The notes: generated from the sequence alone by a model not told the origin. A stretch of DNA of 64,000 nucleotides from an uncultured Flavobacteriales bacterium (GCA_903945495.1 CAJAVU010000062.1:1-64000); one strand, 5' to 3'. Shown: positions 50,713 to 60,477, numbered from the stretch's first letter. Program-made: numbers and translations.

Positions 50713-53700
50713 TTATTTATAAAAAGTAATTGTAAAACGCGTTGAATTTGGGATTGAGGTGACATGTATTTTGGCATGGTGATCTTCAATAACATTTTGA
50801 ACAATACTTAATCCTAATCCTGTGCCATTCGACTTCGATTTGGTGGTATAGAATTTAGTGAACATGTTTTGTAAAACATCATCTGGGATAACGTCGCCAT
50901 CATTTTCAATCGAGATTTCATAGCTTTTCTCTGTCTCCTTTGATTCGATAATTAATTTACCATATCCAGAAATTGCTTCAATGGCATTTTTAATCAAATT
51001 CGACCAAAGTTGATAGAGTTTTATTTCGTACCCTTCAATAGTGATTGTTGAATCAACATTGAATTGTAACTCTACTTTCGAATTAATTTCGTAATTAAAG
51101 ACATTCAGTACCGTGGCGATATTATCTTTTAAATTGACAGGACCTTTTGTTGAATGTTGATCAAAACGTACGAAGGTGCGTAGATTTTTAACTACCTGAC
51201 TCGCCTTGTCACTTGCAATTAATATGGTGTCTATAAATGTTCGAGTAGTTTGAATATGATAAATCAAATTCAAGAAATCAAAAGGATTCGGAGATTGAAG
51301 AATTTTATTAATTACCTCTGTCTCATTAATTGATATTCGTGCTTTTACTAAATTGCTTGCAAGTGTTTGAACATCAAAAGTTGTATCGGGATAATTTAAT
51401 CTAATATATTCTTCTATAACTGCAGCTTCTTTGCGTGACTGAATTCCTCCAATGAATAATTCAATATTGTTTTCAACTGCTCGATTACATGCAAAATGCA
51501 ACTGTTCAATTGTCGATTTTTCGATAATCGATTTAAATAAATTTTCGAGGGTGTAACGAATACTTTCTGCACCAACTTTAATAGACCCCAATGGAGTGTT
51601 TAGATCATGTGCAATCCCTGCAGAAATTTCACCAATCATCGCAAGTTTTTCTTGATCGGTTAATAGTCTGGATAGTTCTGTATTTTTTTGTGTTTTCTCA
51701 ATTACTTCTTTTTCAAGATTTAGATTGATTTGACGGATTTGCTCCTTTGAAGATTCAATTTCATGAATATGATCACGTCGAATATAGACATTTACAAGCA
51801 TTTCAGCGAAGATTGTAAGAATGCGCTTATCTTGTTCAGAGTACGTGTAATTGTTGATCACAGAGTCAAATCCAATGAACCCGATACAAATTCCTTCTTT
51901 CATCAAAGGAATGGCTAATAAACTTTTAATGTCTTGTACTTCCAAAAGTTCCCTTAACTGACCAACAGGTAAATCAGCAACTTCAGGAATATCCATTGGC
52001 TCTCCTTTAAAATGCTTTTCTATCCATAACGGCATATCAGAAAAAGGAACGTTTTGGAGATTGTCAATTTGTGGGGTGATGCCTTCTCTTGTCCACTCAT
52101 AAAGATTCGAGCTTGTTTGCTTAATACGAGCATAGTCAAAAATGTATGAACGATCGGCGTTTACAAACTGTCCAATATCTTTTAACGATTGATTGATAGC
52201 ATCTTCAATATCCTCAATTGGCGCATTGATAAATTTGGTTGCAATATTCATAATCAAGTTTTGTAATTTAACTTGATTTTCTAATTGGATTTCATTGTTT
52301 TTTGCCAATGAGATATTTTGCCGAATTGACAAAAATGATTCAATGTCGCCATCCGCATTTAGAATTGGGTAAATTATTGTTTTCACCCAATAGAAGCTTC
52401 CGTCTTTTGCTTTATTTTTTACATCTGCACTCCATATTTTTTTATCCAACATGGTGTCCCAAGCCTCTTGCCAAAATTCTTTGGGATGATAATCTGAAGC
52501 AACAATTTTATGGGTTTTGCCAATTAGCTCTTCTTCACTGAATTGTGAAATTTTACAAAATTGGTCATTTACCATTGTGATAATGCCGTGAGAATCCGTA
52601 AACGAAACTAATGAACTTGCATTAATTGCATTGGTAATTTGTTGGAGATAGCGATTTTTATCCTCCAATTTTCTTTCAGCTTCTTTACGTTCTGATATGT
52701 CACGTGATGATGCAATGACATAACCTTCACCATTAATGGTTTGATAACGTACACTTACCTCAACAGGAATTAGTTGTTTTGTTAGTTGATTAATGTTTTT
52801 CCCTTCAAGAATTAATACACCTTTTTCCTTTATTTCAGTTAAATGATTTAGCCAATCCTCTTCTGTTTTGAATACTGATTCAAAATCGAAAACGGTATAT
52901 TTTTCTATTTCATTTTGTTCTATACCAAGTCGATGGGAAGCAGATTCATTGATGTAAATTAGCTGTCCTTTCTCATTACTCACTTGCATACCATCCGTGG
53001 AATGATTTAAAAAACTTTCAAGTAACCTTAATTTTCTATTTGCTTCTTGAACGTGCTCTTCACTTTTTTTAGCTTTTAATTCTGCTTTTTTAACGGGAGA
53101 GATATCTATCCCATATCCAATAACGTATTTAAGCTCATCATTTTCATCAAAAATTGGTGACATTTTTCTGAAAATTGTCTGATTATCCTCATTCGGAAGT
53201 ATATAATTATCCTCCCATTCAAGAGATCTTTTAGATTGAACTATTTCGTTAAATATCGCTCGTCTTTCATCTGCTATTCTTGTATCAATTTGCTTTAATT
53301 TGCAATAGTCATAATCCGTTTTCCCAAACATAAAATTTCGAATCTCAGCATTTTTTATTCCATGTTTATTCACGAATAAGTAACGATGTTCTGTGTCAAA
53401 AACTGCTAAATCTGAAGGTATATTTTCTAAGATAGATGTGAAAAAATCTTTCTGAAATTCAACTTCTTTACGAATTGCTTTTTCTTTTTTTAGTTCAAAT
53501 TTCAATTGTTGAATGTCCTCATCTGTAACTTTTGACAAATTGAAATAATACAACTTTTCGTTTTGGAAGTATTTTACCTGTCCGGTAAGATCAATCGATT
53601 CATCATTTAGTTGAACACTCAAGTTGTTAAACACAACGAATGACGCGAATTTTTGAGATTTGTGTTCGTTTGAGAATAAGTTGAAAATGGGTTGGTGAAT

Positions 53701-53829
53701 AAATTGCTCTGGATAATTTGAACCGACAGCTAGGATTTTTCCTTCATGATTCGTCACTAAATTGTATGGATACAAATTTTGACATAAGTCATTCAGAATT
53801 TCAATTAATGAGGGTTCGTTTTGTGCCAT
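50713..53829 (-). CDS. Large PAS/GAF histidine kinase with inserted helical region
   Basis: 1038 residues from ATG 53829; a TTG at 53877 would add 16 residues not resembling a protein start. It has no membrane segment. At least three PAS domains follow one another (about 115-245, 255-375, 380-500; for example GYGIDISPVKKAE and SISQFSEEELIGKTH), then a GAF domain (about 530-690: SLLAIPLMKEGICIGFIGFD), a coiled coil, and the kinase core. The phospho-acceptor His is in AGIAHDLNTPLGSIKVG (about 741). About 100 extra residues separate the two dimerisation helices (the second contains SQVVKNLRTFVRFDQ). ATPase boxes NAIEAISG and GTGLGLSIV are intact. Signal unknown, probably cytoplasmic. Confidence 0.88.
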   Translation of the reverse strand: MAQNEPSLIEILNDLCQNLYPYNLVTNHEGKILAVGSNYPEQFIHQPIFNLFSNEHKSQKFASFVVFNNLSVQLNDESIDLTGQVKYFQNEKLYYFNLSKVTDEDIQQLKFELKKEKAIRKEVEFQKDFFTSILENIPSDLAVFDTEHRYLFVNKHGIKNAEIRNFMFGKTDYDYCKLKQIDTRIADERRAIFNEIVQSKRSLEWEDNYILPNEDNQTIFRKMSPIFDENDELKYVIGYGIDISPVKKAELKAKKSEEHVQEANRKLRLLESFLNHSTDGMQVSNEKGQLIYINESASHRLGIEQNEIEKYTVFDFESVFKTEEDWLNHLTEIKEKGVLILEGKNINQLTKQLIPVEVSVRYQTINGEGYVIASSRDISERKEAERKLEDKNRYLQQITNAINASSLVSFTDSHGIITMVNDQFCKISQFSEEELIGKTHKIVASDYHPKEFWQEAWDTMLDKKIWSADVKNKAKDGSFYWVKTIIYPILNADGDIESFLSIRQNISLAKNNEIQLENQVKLQNLIMNIATKFINAPIEDIEDAINQSLKDIGQFVNADRSYIFDYARIKQTSSNLYEWTREGITPQIDNLQNVPFSDMPLWIEKHFKGEPMDIPEVADLPVGQLRELLEVQDIKSLLAIPLMKEGICIGFIGFDSVINNYTYSEQDKRILTIFAEMLVNVYIRRDHIHEIESSKEQIRQINLNLEKEVIEKTQKNTELSRLLTDQEKLAMIGEISAGIAHDLNTPLGSIKVGAESIRYTLENLFKSIIEKSTIEQLHFACNRAVENNIELFIGGIQSRKEAAVIEEYIRLNYPDTTFDVQTLASNLVKARISINETEVINKILQSPNPFDFLNLIYHIQTTRTFIDTILIASDKASQVVKNLRTFVRFDQHSTKGPVNLKDNIATVLNVFNYEINSKVELQFNVDSTITIEGYEIKLYQLWSNLIKNAIEAISGYGKLIIESKETEKSYEISIENDGDVIPDDVLQNMFTKFYTTKSKSNGTGLGLSIVQNVIEDHHAKIHVTSIPNSTRFTITFYK

Positions 53830-53920
53830 TCCAATTAACCAAATTATACAATCAGCGTATTGCTTATTACTAAACAAACAATATATGAAAAATCAATTAA
53901 TTCTAGGCAACAAGTTTCAA

Positions 53921-55291
53921 TTAATTGTTCTTTACTTTATTCATTATAAGTTTCAATTCTGTTCCTTCGCCTTGTTTACTGTCTAATTCTCCAAGAAGTT
54001 TACCCAATTTGATACGATGTTCAAGGTTTTGAATACCTAAACCTTTTTTCGCTTCATTTTTATCGAAACCAACACCGTTATCCTTCACAAGAACAACTAC
54101 CTTGTCATCCTGGCGGGAAACGATGATTTCCATATCTTGAGCTTGTGAATGCTTGAGTGAATTATTGACAAACTCTTGAATGATGCGGTATAAATTAAAT
54201 TTATCGGTAAGGGCAAAATCGTCTTCAACAATATCGTTTTCAATGTTCAGTCTAAAATGCACTTTTTCTAATTGATTAACGCGGTGAACCAAATTTTCCA
54301 ACGCTAACAAGAAACCTTTTTCTAATTCTGGTGGTAAAAGGGAATAAGAAACAGCTTTCAATTCTTTAATTGAATTGTTAATCATATCTGAAAAATTCTT
54401 CCCTAGGTCTTTTTGCTCATCAGAGAAATTGAACATATTGAACCATAAACTCATTAAAACTAGATTTTGAGCCAGACCATCATGTAATTCCATGGCAATC
54501 TTTTTCTTTTCACTTTCTTGAGCTTCGTTAATAACTTTATATTTTTGTTCTTCAAAAGCAATTTCTTCGCTACGGTCAATGATTAAGCAGATGTAGGAAT
54601 CTTTCTTATTGGATAATTTATTACCAATGATTTCAACGTGAATTTGTAAATCACTGGCTGTTTTTTGAATCAAATGACGTGTAAAAGAATGCTTGTTTGT
54701 GTCGATTTTAATCGTTTTTTTCTTGTCATAATTCAAGCTTTGTAATTCTCTACCGATTAATAGACGCTTTTCAAAACCATAAATATCTTTTGCTGCATTA
54801 TTGACCAATTTGATAACCAAATTTGGCCCTTCAACAGAAAACATAGGTAAAGGAGATTGTTCAAATACATCTCGAAATTGTTTTTCCGATTTTTGAATGC
54901 GGTCTAATAAATCTTTACGTTCAAAACTATATTCAATTGTTTTAAGTAAAACCTTATTATTTAAATCGCTTTTTAGGATGTAATCTTGAGCGCCATGTTT
55001 GACAATATCCAAGGCCATGTTTTGATCATCCATACCGGATAAAATAATAATGGCTGATTTAGGGAAAATTTCAATAACGCGTTCAAATGTTTCTTTCCCA
55101 TTTGAATCAACGATGTTTAAGTCGAGTAGGATTACATCAGGTACAAAAAATTTAGAAAATTCTTCCACTTCCATGATTGATCTAGCGTGTTGAACATGGC
55201 TAGAAGAGTAATTGTTGGACGTCAACTGAAAGTAAATCAGCTGGGTGAAAAAATGGTCGTCCTCAACAATTAAAACTTTAATGTTTTTCAT
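53921..55291 (-). CDS. Receiver-PAS-HisKA_3 histidine kinase
   Basis: 456 residues. An N-terminal receiver domain (1-125) has Asp57 in VILLDLNIVDSNG. A PAS domain (about 140-250) has SPLPMFSVEGPNLVIKLVN. The HisKA_3 dimerisation domain carries His270 in AMELHDGLAQNLV, and the ATPase domain has NSLKHSQAQDM and VKDNGVGFD. The receiver at the N-terminus means this kinase can be a target of another kinase. It lies 43 bases upstream of the large kinase gene's non-coding edge and 86 bases downstream of a second HisKA_3 kinase gene, all on the minus strand. Confidence 0.92.
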   Translation of the reverse strand: MKNIKVLIVEDDHFFTQLIYFQLTSNNYSSSHVQHARSIMEVEEFSKFFVPDVILLDLNIVDSNGKETFERVIEIFPKSAIIILSGMDDQNMALDIVKHGAQDYILKSDLNNKVLLKTIEYSFERKDLLDRIQKSEKQFRDVFEQSPLPMFSVEGPNLVIKLVNNAAKDIYGFEKRLLIGRELQSLNYDKKKTIKIDTNKHSFTRHLIQKTASDLQIHVEIIGNKLSNKKDSYICLIIDRSEEIAFEEQKYKVINEAQESEKKKIAMELHDGLAQNLVLMSLWFNMFNFSDEQKDLGKNFSDMINNSIKELKAVSYSLLPPELEKGFLLALENLVHRVNQLEKVHFRLNIENDIVEDDFALTDKFNLYRIIQEFVNNSLKHSQAQDMEIIVSRQDDKVVVLVKDNGVGFDKNEAKKGLGIQNLEHRIKLGKLLGELDSKQGEGTELKLIMNKVKNN

Positions 55292-55377
55292 GATAGTGGT
55301 GAATTATGATATTAAATTATTGATATTATTTGAAGAAAACAAATAAATTTTGAAAATGTTTGTGAGTGGTTGTTTCA

Positions 55378-56799
55378 TTATATTTCTAATTTAAGTGTTG
55401 TTCCTTTCGATAATTCGCTTGAAATTGAAAGATTAACATTGGATATTTTTGCCCGTTTTTGCATATTGTTTAGCCCAAATCCTTGACGAATTAAGTGGGA
55501 ATCAAATCCTTTACCATTATCTGAAACCAGAATGTATATTTTACCCAAACGCGTGCGAATAGAACAATTGATTTCAGAACATTCGGCATGCTTCATTGAA
55601 TTACTGATGAATTCTTGAATAATTCTGAAAACATTGTATGTTTTTTCTGTGTCTAACTTGTACGAAATCTTTTTTGTCATCGCAAGGTTAAACGTGATCG
55701 CCGATAATGAATTCATTTTACTGAACAATACTTCTATTGCTTCTTGCCATCCATTATTTAATTCAGGTGGCGAAAGATTGTAACACAGCATGCGCGTCTG
55801 ATCCAAACTGTCTTTGATCAAGCGTTTGCAATGTCCATAAACAGTTGGGTCAACTTCTTTGTTTTCCTCGATTTGTCCGAGATATAGATTCAGTGCAACT
55901 AAGTATTGCGCTAAACCGTCGTGTAATTCCATTGAAAAACGAGCACGTTCAAAATCAAGTGTTTCGTTGATAAGAACAGCTTTTTGAATGTCATTTAATT
56001 TGCGGGATGTAATATCTTCTAAATGACCATGCCAAAGGTTAGTGTCTCCGGCTTCATACGAATTATCAGCAATGATCTGGAACCATTTAATGGTGTCTGC
56101 AGTGGTCATGAAGCGAAATTCAACTGACCAAATTGTACCTTGTCTACGCGCGTTTTCCATTCCTGATAGGAATCTTCCTAAATCATCAGGATGAATGCGC
56201 GATAAGAAATAAGAAAGACGTTCATCTAATAACTGTCTTCTCAACGGTCGAACCACTTTCTCGAAATTGTCACCAATGTGCTTAAAACGTAAACGACGCT
56301 TTGGTAATAATTCGAAAACAAATGGTACAATAGGAAGCGGAGGAAGATTTAAATTCTCTTGTTGTTGAGGAACGCTGGCAATTTTTTGTTTGATAAACGA
56401 GAAAATATAGCCGTTCGTTTCGTTCGGTTCAACACACAAATGAATTTGATAGTCTTTGGTTGAATAGACATCTTCAATCTCGATGTATTCGTGTTTTAAA
56501 AGCGCTTCACACAGCTGAGCAAACGAAGCAGTGTCTAATAAATCTTTACTAAGATCAATTACACTTTCTTGTTCGCGTCTAACTTTAAAACGCTGTTTAA
56601 AAATCTCTTTAAATGATGAATTGAGATAGAGAATACGAAATTCTTTATCTGCTACAAGTATACCGTCGCTAAGCTTATCAAAAAGCTTGAATAGGTCTAG
56701 GCCGTCCCTCTTGTTTCCCCCTGAAATCTTCAATCGAGTAGAAGTACCTTCTGACGATTGTTCCAAATCAGACTGAAACGGTGATACAAATTTTCGCAT
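55378..56799 (-). CDS. PAS-HisKA_3 histidine kinase
   Basis: 473 residues, cytoplasmic. One PAS domain (about 35-140: DGILVADKEFRILYLNSSF) and a second PAS-like region with PAC segment (about 160-265: SRIHPDDLGRFLSGMENARR, WHGHLEDITSRK). The HisKA_3 domain has His293 in SMELHDGLAQYLV, and the ATPase domain has NSMKHAECSEI and VSDNGKGFDS. The C-terminal 230 residues are closely similar to those of the kinase at 53921-55291, suggesting duplication. No NarL-type regulator with a DNA-binding domain is in the window. Confidence 0.9.
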   Translation of the reverse strand: MRKFVSPFQSDLEQSSEGTSTRLKISGGNKRDGLDLFKLFDKLSDGILVADKEFRILYLNSSFKEIFKQRFKVRREQESVIDLSKDLLDTASFAQLCEALLKHEYIEIEDVYSTKDYQIHLCVEPNETNGYIFSFIKQKIASVPQQQENLNLPPLPIVPFVFELLPKRRLRFKHIGDNFEKVVRPLRRQLLDERLSYFLSRIHPDDLGRFLSGMENARRQGTIWSVEFRFMTTADTIKWFQIIADNSYEAGDTNLWHGHLEDITSRKLNDIQKAVLINETLDFERARFSMELHDGLAQYLVALNLYLGQIEENKEVDPTVYGHCKRLIKDSLDQTRMLCYNLSPPELNNGWQEAIEVLFSKMNSLSAITFNLAMTKKISYKLDTEKTYNVFRIIQEFISNSMKHAECSEINCSIRTRLGKIYILVSDNGKGFDSHLIRQGFGLNNMQKRAKISNVNLSISSELSKGTTLKLEI

Positions 56800-56938
56800 A
56801 GGTAACAGCTTTTAACAATTCTATAGCTGCTAAAAGCGTTCCTATTAGTCAAAATGCTGATAATCAGTAAATAACCACTTTTACGGAAAAATTGAAATCT
56901 CAAAATGGGACAGTATTCCAAAAAGTGGAAAAACTAAA

Positions 56939-57610
56939 TTATCTGTTCTTTGTAATGAAAACCTTGTCTTTATCAAGTTGACTTTCCAAAACAGTGAAGA
57001 ACTCATCTAATTGTTTTTCCTTCAAACAGTCAACCGGAAAAGATAGTTGCAATCCTTTAATGTAATCGAAGAACATGGATTGTTGATGAATTGTTACTTT
57101 ACGTAAACCACTAAAATATACAAGGTTCACATCGCGATCTGCGGTGATAACTGCTTTACTTGTGATTCCAGTTCTAAAGCGTTTTCCGCGGGTGCCTACG
57201 ATTGTAAAAATTAGATTATCCAATGTGCAGAAAGCATAACCGATTGCCGGCATCCAAGCTTCTGGTGAAACAATATACAATGTGATAGCAATGAACAACA
57301 TCACAAAACCTTCCAAGAAATTGTAAGTGCGTACACGTTTAATGCGTTCTTCGCCCATTGGTTGGTTCCATTTGAATTTTTCAATCTGATTCACTAAACG
57401 CATGCCCATCCATCGACGAATACTTCGACGAACATTGACAATTAAAATGAATAATCCCAAACCTAATAAAATCTCAAAACGATACGGCAATTGAGCACCT
57501 GTCGTTCTGATTTTAAACATGTCGATGGAAATGTCAAACCCAATCAATATTGTCATCAACATTGTTGGGAATAACACAAAAAGCAATACTGCGTTAATGA
57601 ATCTATTCAT
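56939..57610 (-). CDS. Membrane protein of unknown function
   Basis: 223 residues. Hydrophobic segments occur at about 5-25, 45-62, 103-121 and possibly 123-140; a soluble C-terminal domain (about 145-223) contains SGLRKVTIHQQSMFFDYIKGL. The family is not recognised. It overlaps the DUF349 gene by 8 bases and is the last gene of the operon with the PfkB kinase and the DUF349 protein. Confidence 0.65.
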   Translation of the reverse strand: MNRFINAVLLFVLFPTMLMTILIGFDISIDMFKIRTTGAQLPYRFEILLGLGLFILIVNVRRSIRRWMGMRLVNQIEKFKWNQPMGEERIKRVRTYNFLEGFVMLFIAITLYIVSPEAWMPAIGYAFCTLDNLIFTIVGTRGKRFRTGITSKAVITADRDVNLVYFSGLRKVTIHQQSMFFDYIKGLQLSFPVDCLKEKQLDEFFTVLESQLDKDKVFITKNR

Positions 57611-59309
57611 TTGGTATCATCTTCAATTTACGGATCAAGGCATCAATTTTTGCTTTTGATGCATTGATTTTTCCTTCTACTTCTTTACGCAACAAATCAG
57701 CTCCTTTTGATTTCGCGAAGAAACCAAGGTTGTTTTCGTATTGTAACATATCGTTTTTCAAGTGTTCAATTTGCTGACGAATATCTGCTTTTTCTTTTGC
57801 AAACGCACGACTCGCATCCGGCGATGAAGCCAACGTTTCCATGCGTGCTTCGAACATCACTTTTTCTTTTTCAGCACCTTCCAATTTCAATTTGCCGTAA
57901 TGCGCATCAATTGCTGTTTTGTATTGATTGTAGATCGCATCTTTGTCTTTCATTGGAACTTTACCAGCAGCATTAAATGAATTCGTAAATTCTCGTAAGT
58001 CAGCCAAAGCTTGTTTTTTGTCTGTCGGAAGAACGTATGTTTCAATTGCAGCAATAATCGTCTGTTTCGCATGCAAATTCGTTTCCAATTGCTTGTCTTG
58101 CTCTTCGAAGTGTTTCGTACGTGCGTTAAAGAATGCATCACACGCTCCACGGAAATCAGACCACAATTTTTGCTCTAATTTTTGCCCTGCGTGACCAACG
58201 GTTTTCCATTGTTTTTGCAATTGCACTAATTTGTCAGCTGTTGTTTTCCAATCAGTTGATTCTTTCAAAGCTACTGCTTGATCGATAATGCGTTGTTTCG
58301 CTTCAGCAATTTTGTTGAATTTCTCTTGAATCGTTCCAAAGAATTCTTTTTTCGAAGCGAAGAATGCATCACAATGTGCTCTGAATTCTTGCCAAACTTC
58401 TTCGTTTTCTTTGCGTGGTCCAAAGCCAATGGTTTTCCATTTTTCTTGTAAAGCCAACAATTTTTCTGTTGCCTCGTCCCACATTTTTACGCTAGAATTT
58501 TCAGTTTTTGTTGCAACAACTGCTGCAGCTTCCGCTAACAATTCTTTTTTCTTTGCAAGATTTTCAAGTAGGGTTGAACGGCGCTCATCGTAAAATGCGT
58601 TGATACGATCGTAAACCGTGCGCACATTTTCCCAATATTTCGCTTTCAGGTTTTCCCATTCATCATTGATAACTGGTCCAATTCCTTCCCACTCGTTTTG
58701 AAGTGTTTTCAACGCTGCTTCAACTTCACGAATTGATTCAGTGTTTTTCAACGCTTCCAATTGTGTAATCACATCCAATTTTAATTGGTAGTTGCGCTTC
58801 AAATCGTGCTCTTTCAATTCACGGTAAATCTTCATGTTGTAGAAGAAATCTTCCAACAAACGCGAATATTCGTGTTGAATTTCGTCGCGTTTATCGCGTG
58901 CAATATCACCTACTTTTTTCCATGCTTCATGGATTTCTTTGTAAGTCGTAAATGCCGCGCCAATATTCTCTTCTTTCTCAATCACGTCTTTCAAGCGATT
59001 GATCAAGTTGCGTTTTTGTTTTAAATTTTCTGATTCTATGGCGTTACGCGCATCCACTTGTTCTTTGCGACGCTCACGGTAAATGTTGTACAATTCAAAA
59101 AACGCATCTTTCACAGGCTTAAAGTCTTTCGGCTCATATTCTTCACCTTGCACTTGTGCTTCCAAAGCAGCCACTTGGTCTTTGCGTTCTTCTTCTAAAA
59201 TATAATCGTCGAAACGTACTTTCAATTCGTTCACTTCACGATTTACCGCTAATGCATCTTCGTTTTGCGCTAACGTTTTTAATTCTTCAATTAAAGCATT
59301 GTTCTCCAT
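57603..59309 (-). CDS. DUF349 repeat protein
   Basis: 568 residues, highly charged and almost all helical. At least five DUF349-type repeats of about 70 residues are visible, each with a W-x2-(I/V)G core: EAWKKVGDI, NEWEGIGPV, EKWKTIGFGPRKENEEVW, KQWKTVGHAGQKLEQKLW and a weaker fifth. The C-terminus (about 490-568) has a coiled coil. DUF349 proteins are of unknown function. It lies 18 bases after the PfkB kinase gene and overlaps the next gene by 8 bases. Confidence 0.85.
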   Translation of the reverse strand: MENNALIEELKTLAQNEDALAVNREVNELKVRFDDYILEEERKDQVAALEAQVQGEEYEPKDFKPVKDAFFELYNIYRERRKEQVDARNAIESENLKQKRNLINRLKDVIEKEENIGAAFTTYKEIHEAWKKVGDIARDKRDEIQHEYSRLLEDFFYNMKIYRELKEHDLKRNYQLKLDVITQLEALKNTESIREVEAALKTLQNEWEGIGPVINDEWENLKAKYWENVRTVYDRINAFYDERRSTLLENLAKKKELLAEAAAVVATKTENSSVKMWDEATEKLLALQEKWKTIGFGPRKENEEVWQEFRAHCDAFFASKKEFFGTIQEKFNKIAEAKQRIIDQAVALKESTDWKTTADKLVQLQKQWKTVGHAGQKLEQKLWSDFRGACDAFFNARTKHFEEQDKQLETNLHAKQTIIAAIETYVLPTDKKQALADLREFTNSFNAAGKVPMKDKDAIYNQYKTAIDAHYGKLKLEGAEKEKVMFEARMETLASSPDASRAFAKEKADIRQQIEHLKNDMLQYENNLGFFAKSKGADLLRKEVEGKINASKAKIDALIRKLKMIPNE

Positions 59310-59327
59310 AACCCAGAAATAAGGAAT

Positions 59328-60257
59328 TTATCCTACAGTTTGTACCATTTCAAAATTTGTCAACGCAACGAACTCTTCAATTCGTGCATCAACTTCTTCA
59401 CGTGTAATATCCGTTAAGCGTTCTGTACCAAATTTCTCAACACAGAAAGACGCTAATGCTGAACCAGCGATGATTGCACGTTTCATATTGTCAAAAGAAG
59501 CGTCATCCGTCGCAGCAATGTAACCCATGAATCCACCAGCAAATGTATCACCTGCTCCAGTTGGATCAAACACTTCTTCCAACGGTAAAGCTGGAGCGAA
59601 GAATACATTTTCTCCGTGGAACAATAACGCTCCGTGCTCACCTTTTTTGATGATCAAATATTTTGGTCCCATCGCACGAATCACTTTCGACGCTTTCACC
59701 AATGAATATTCTCCTGATAATTGACGCGCTTCTTCATCGTTGATGATTAACACATCAACTAGTGCCATTGTTTTCTTTAATTCTTCTAAAGCGATTTCCA
59801 TCCAGAAATTCATCGTGTCCATTGCGATTAATTTAGGACGCGTTTCCAAACGTTCGATTACACTTCTTTGAACCTGTGGGCTTAAATTCCCCAACATTAA
59901 ATACTCAACTCCTTGATAGCTTGCAGGAATAATTGGATCAAAATGTTCCAATACGTTCAATTCCGTAACTAAGGTATCGCGTGAATTCATATCGTTGTGG
60001 TAACGACCTGACCAGAAGAATGTTTTTTCTCCTTGTTTGATCTGAAGTCCTTCCAAATCAACTCCTTTCGAAGCTAAGGTATCCAACATTTCTTGTGGAA
60101 AATCTTCTCCCACAACTGCAACGATTTTTTGGTCTTTTGTATAAAATGACGAAGATAAAGCGATGTATGTACCAGCTCCACCAATAATTTTATCGGTTTT
60201 ACCAAATGGCGTCTCAATCGCATCAAAGGCAACACTGCCCACAGTAAGTAAACTCAT
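59328..60257 (-). CDS. PfkB-family sugar or nucleoside kinase
   Basis: 309 residues from ATG 60257; an upstream in-frame start at 60332 adds a Cys-rich stretch unlike the family. The N-terminal motif is KIIGGAGTYIA and the C-terminal PfkB signature DPTGAGDTFAGGF contains the catalytic Asp. Substrate cannot be read from sequence (ribokinase, adenosine kinase or sugar kinase are possible). A perfect -7 element (60277-60284) precedes it. First gene of the operon with DUF349 and membrane protein genes. Confidence 0.9.
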   Translation of the reverse strand: MSLLTVGSVAFDAIETPFGKTDKIIGGAGTYIALSSSFYTKDQKIVAVVGEDFPQEMLDTLASKGVDLEGLQIKQGEKTFFWSGRYHNDMNSRDTLVTELNVLEHFDPIIPASYQGVEYLMLGNLSPQVQRSVIERLETRPKLIAMDTMNFWMEIALEELKKTMALVDVLIINDEEARQLSGEYSLVKASKVIRAMGPKYLIIKKGEHGALLFHGENVFFAPALPLEEVFDPTGAGDTFAGGFMGYIAATDDASFDNMKRAIIAGSALASFCVEKFGTERLTDITREEVDARIEEFVALTNFEMVQTVG

Positions 60258-60276
60258 TGTATGATTTTTAAGAGAA

Positions 60277-60284
60277 CAAAGATA
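60277..60284 (-). promoter_or_regulatory. -7 promoter element of PfkB operon
   Basis: Minus strand TATCTTTG, perfect TAnnTTTG, 19 bases before ATG 60257. It confirms that the start is 60257, since an upstream start at 60332 would lie before this promoter. Confidence 0.55.
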
Positions 60285-60374
60285 ACACAAAGAACACGCA
60301 ACACCGAAGTAGCATGCGTGATTTTTACACATTTTAAGTGAAAATAGTCGATTGATTATTCTATTTACTTGAAA

Positions 60375-60409
60375 TCTCGTTTCTCGTTTCTCGATTCTCG
60401 CTTCTCACA
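60375..60409. repeat. Five tandem 7-base repeats
   Basis: TCTCGTT, TCTCGTT, TCTCGAT, TCTCGCT and TCTCACA in direct succession, between the divergent PfkB and AsmA-like promoters. Confidence 0.7.
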
Positions 60410-60469
60410 TGTAACATTTCCCGGTTAATAAGTTTACATTTTCTACGTTAGAAAGGGAGCTTTCGAATT

Positions 60470-60477
60470 TAACTTTG
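60470..60477 (+). promoter_or_regulatory. -7 promoter element of AsmA-like gene
   Basis: TAACTTTG, perfect TAnnTTTG. Its TTG (60475-60477) is in frame with the gene and could be misread as its start; the ATG at 60487, 9 bases after the box, is the real one. Confidence 0.55.
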
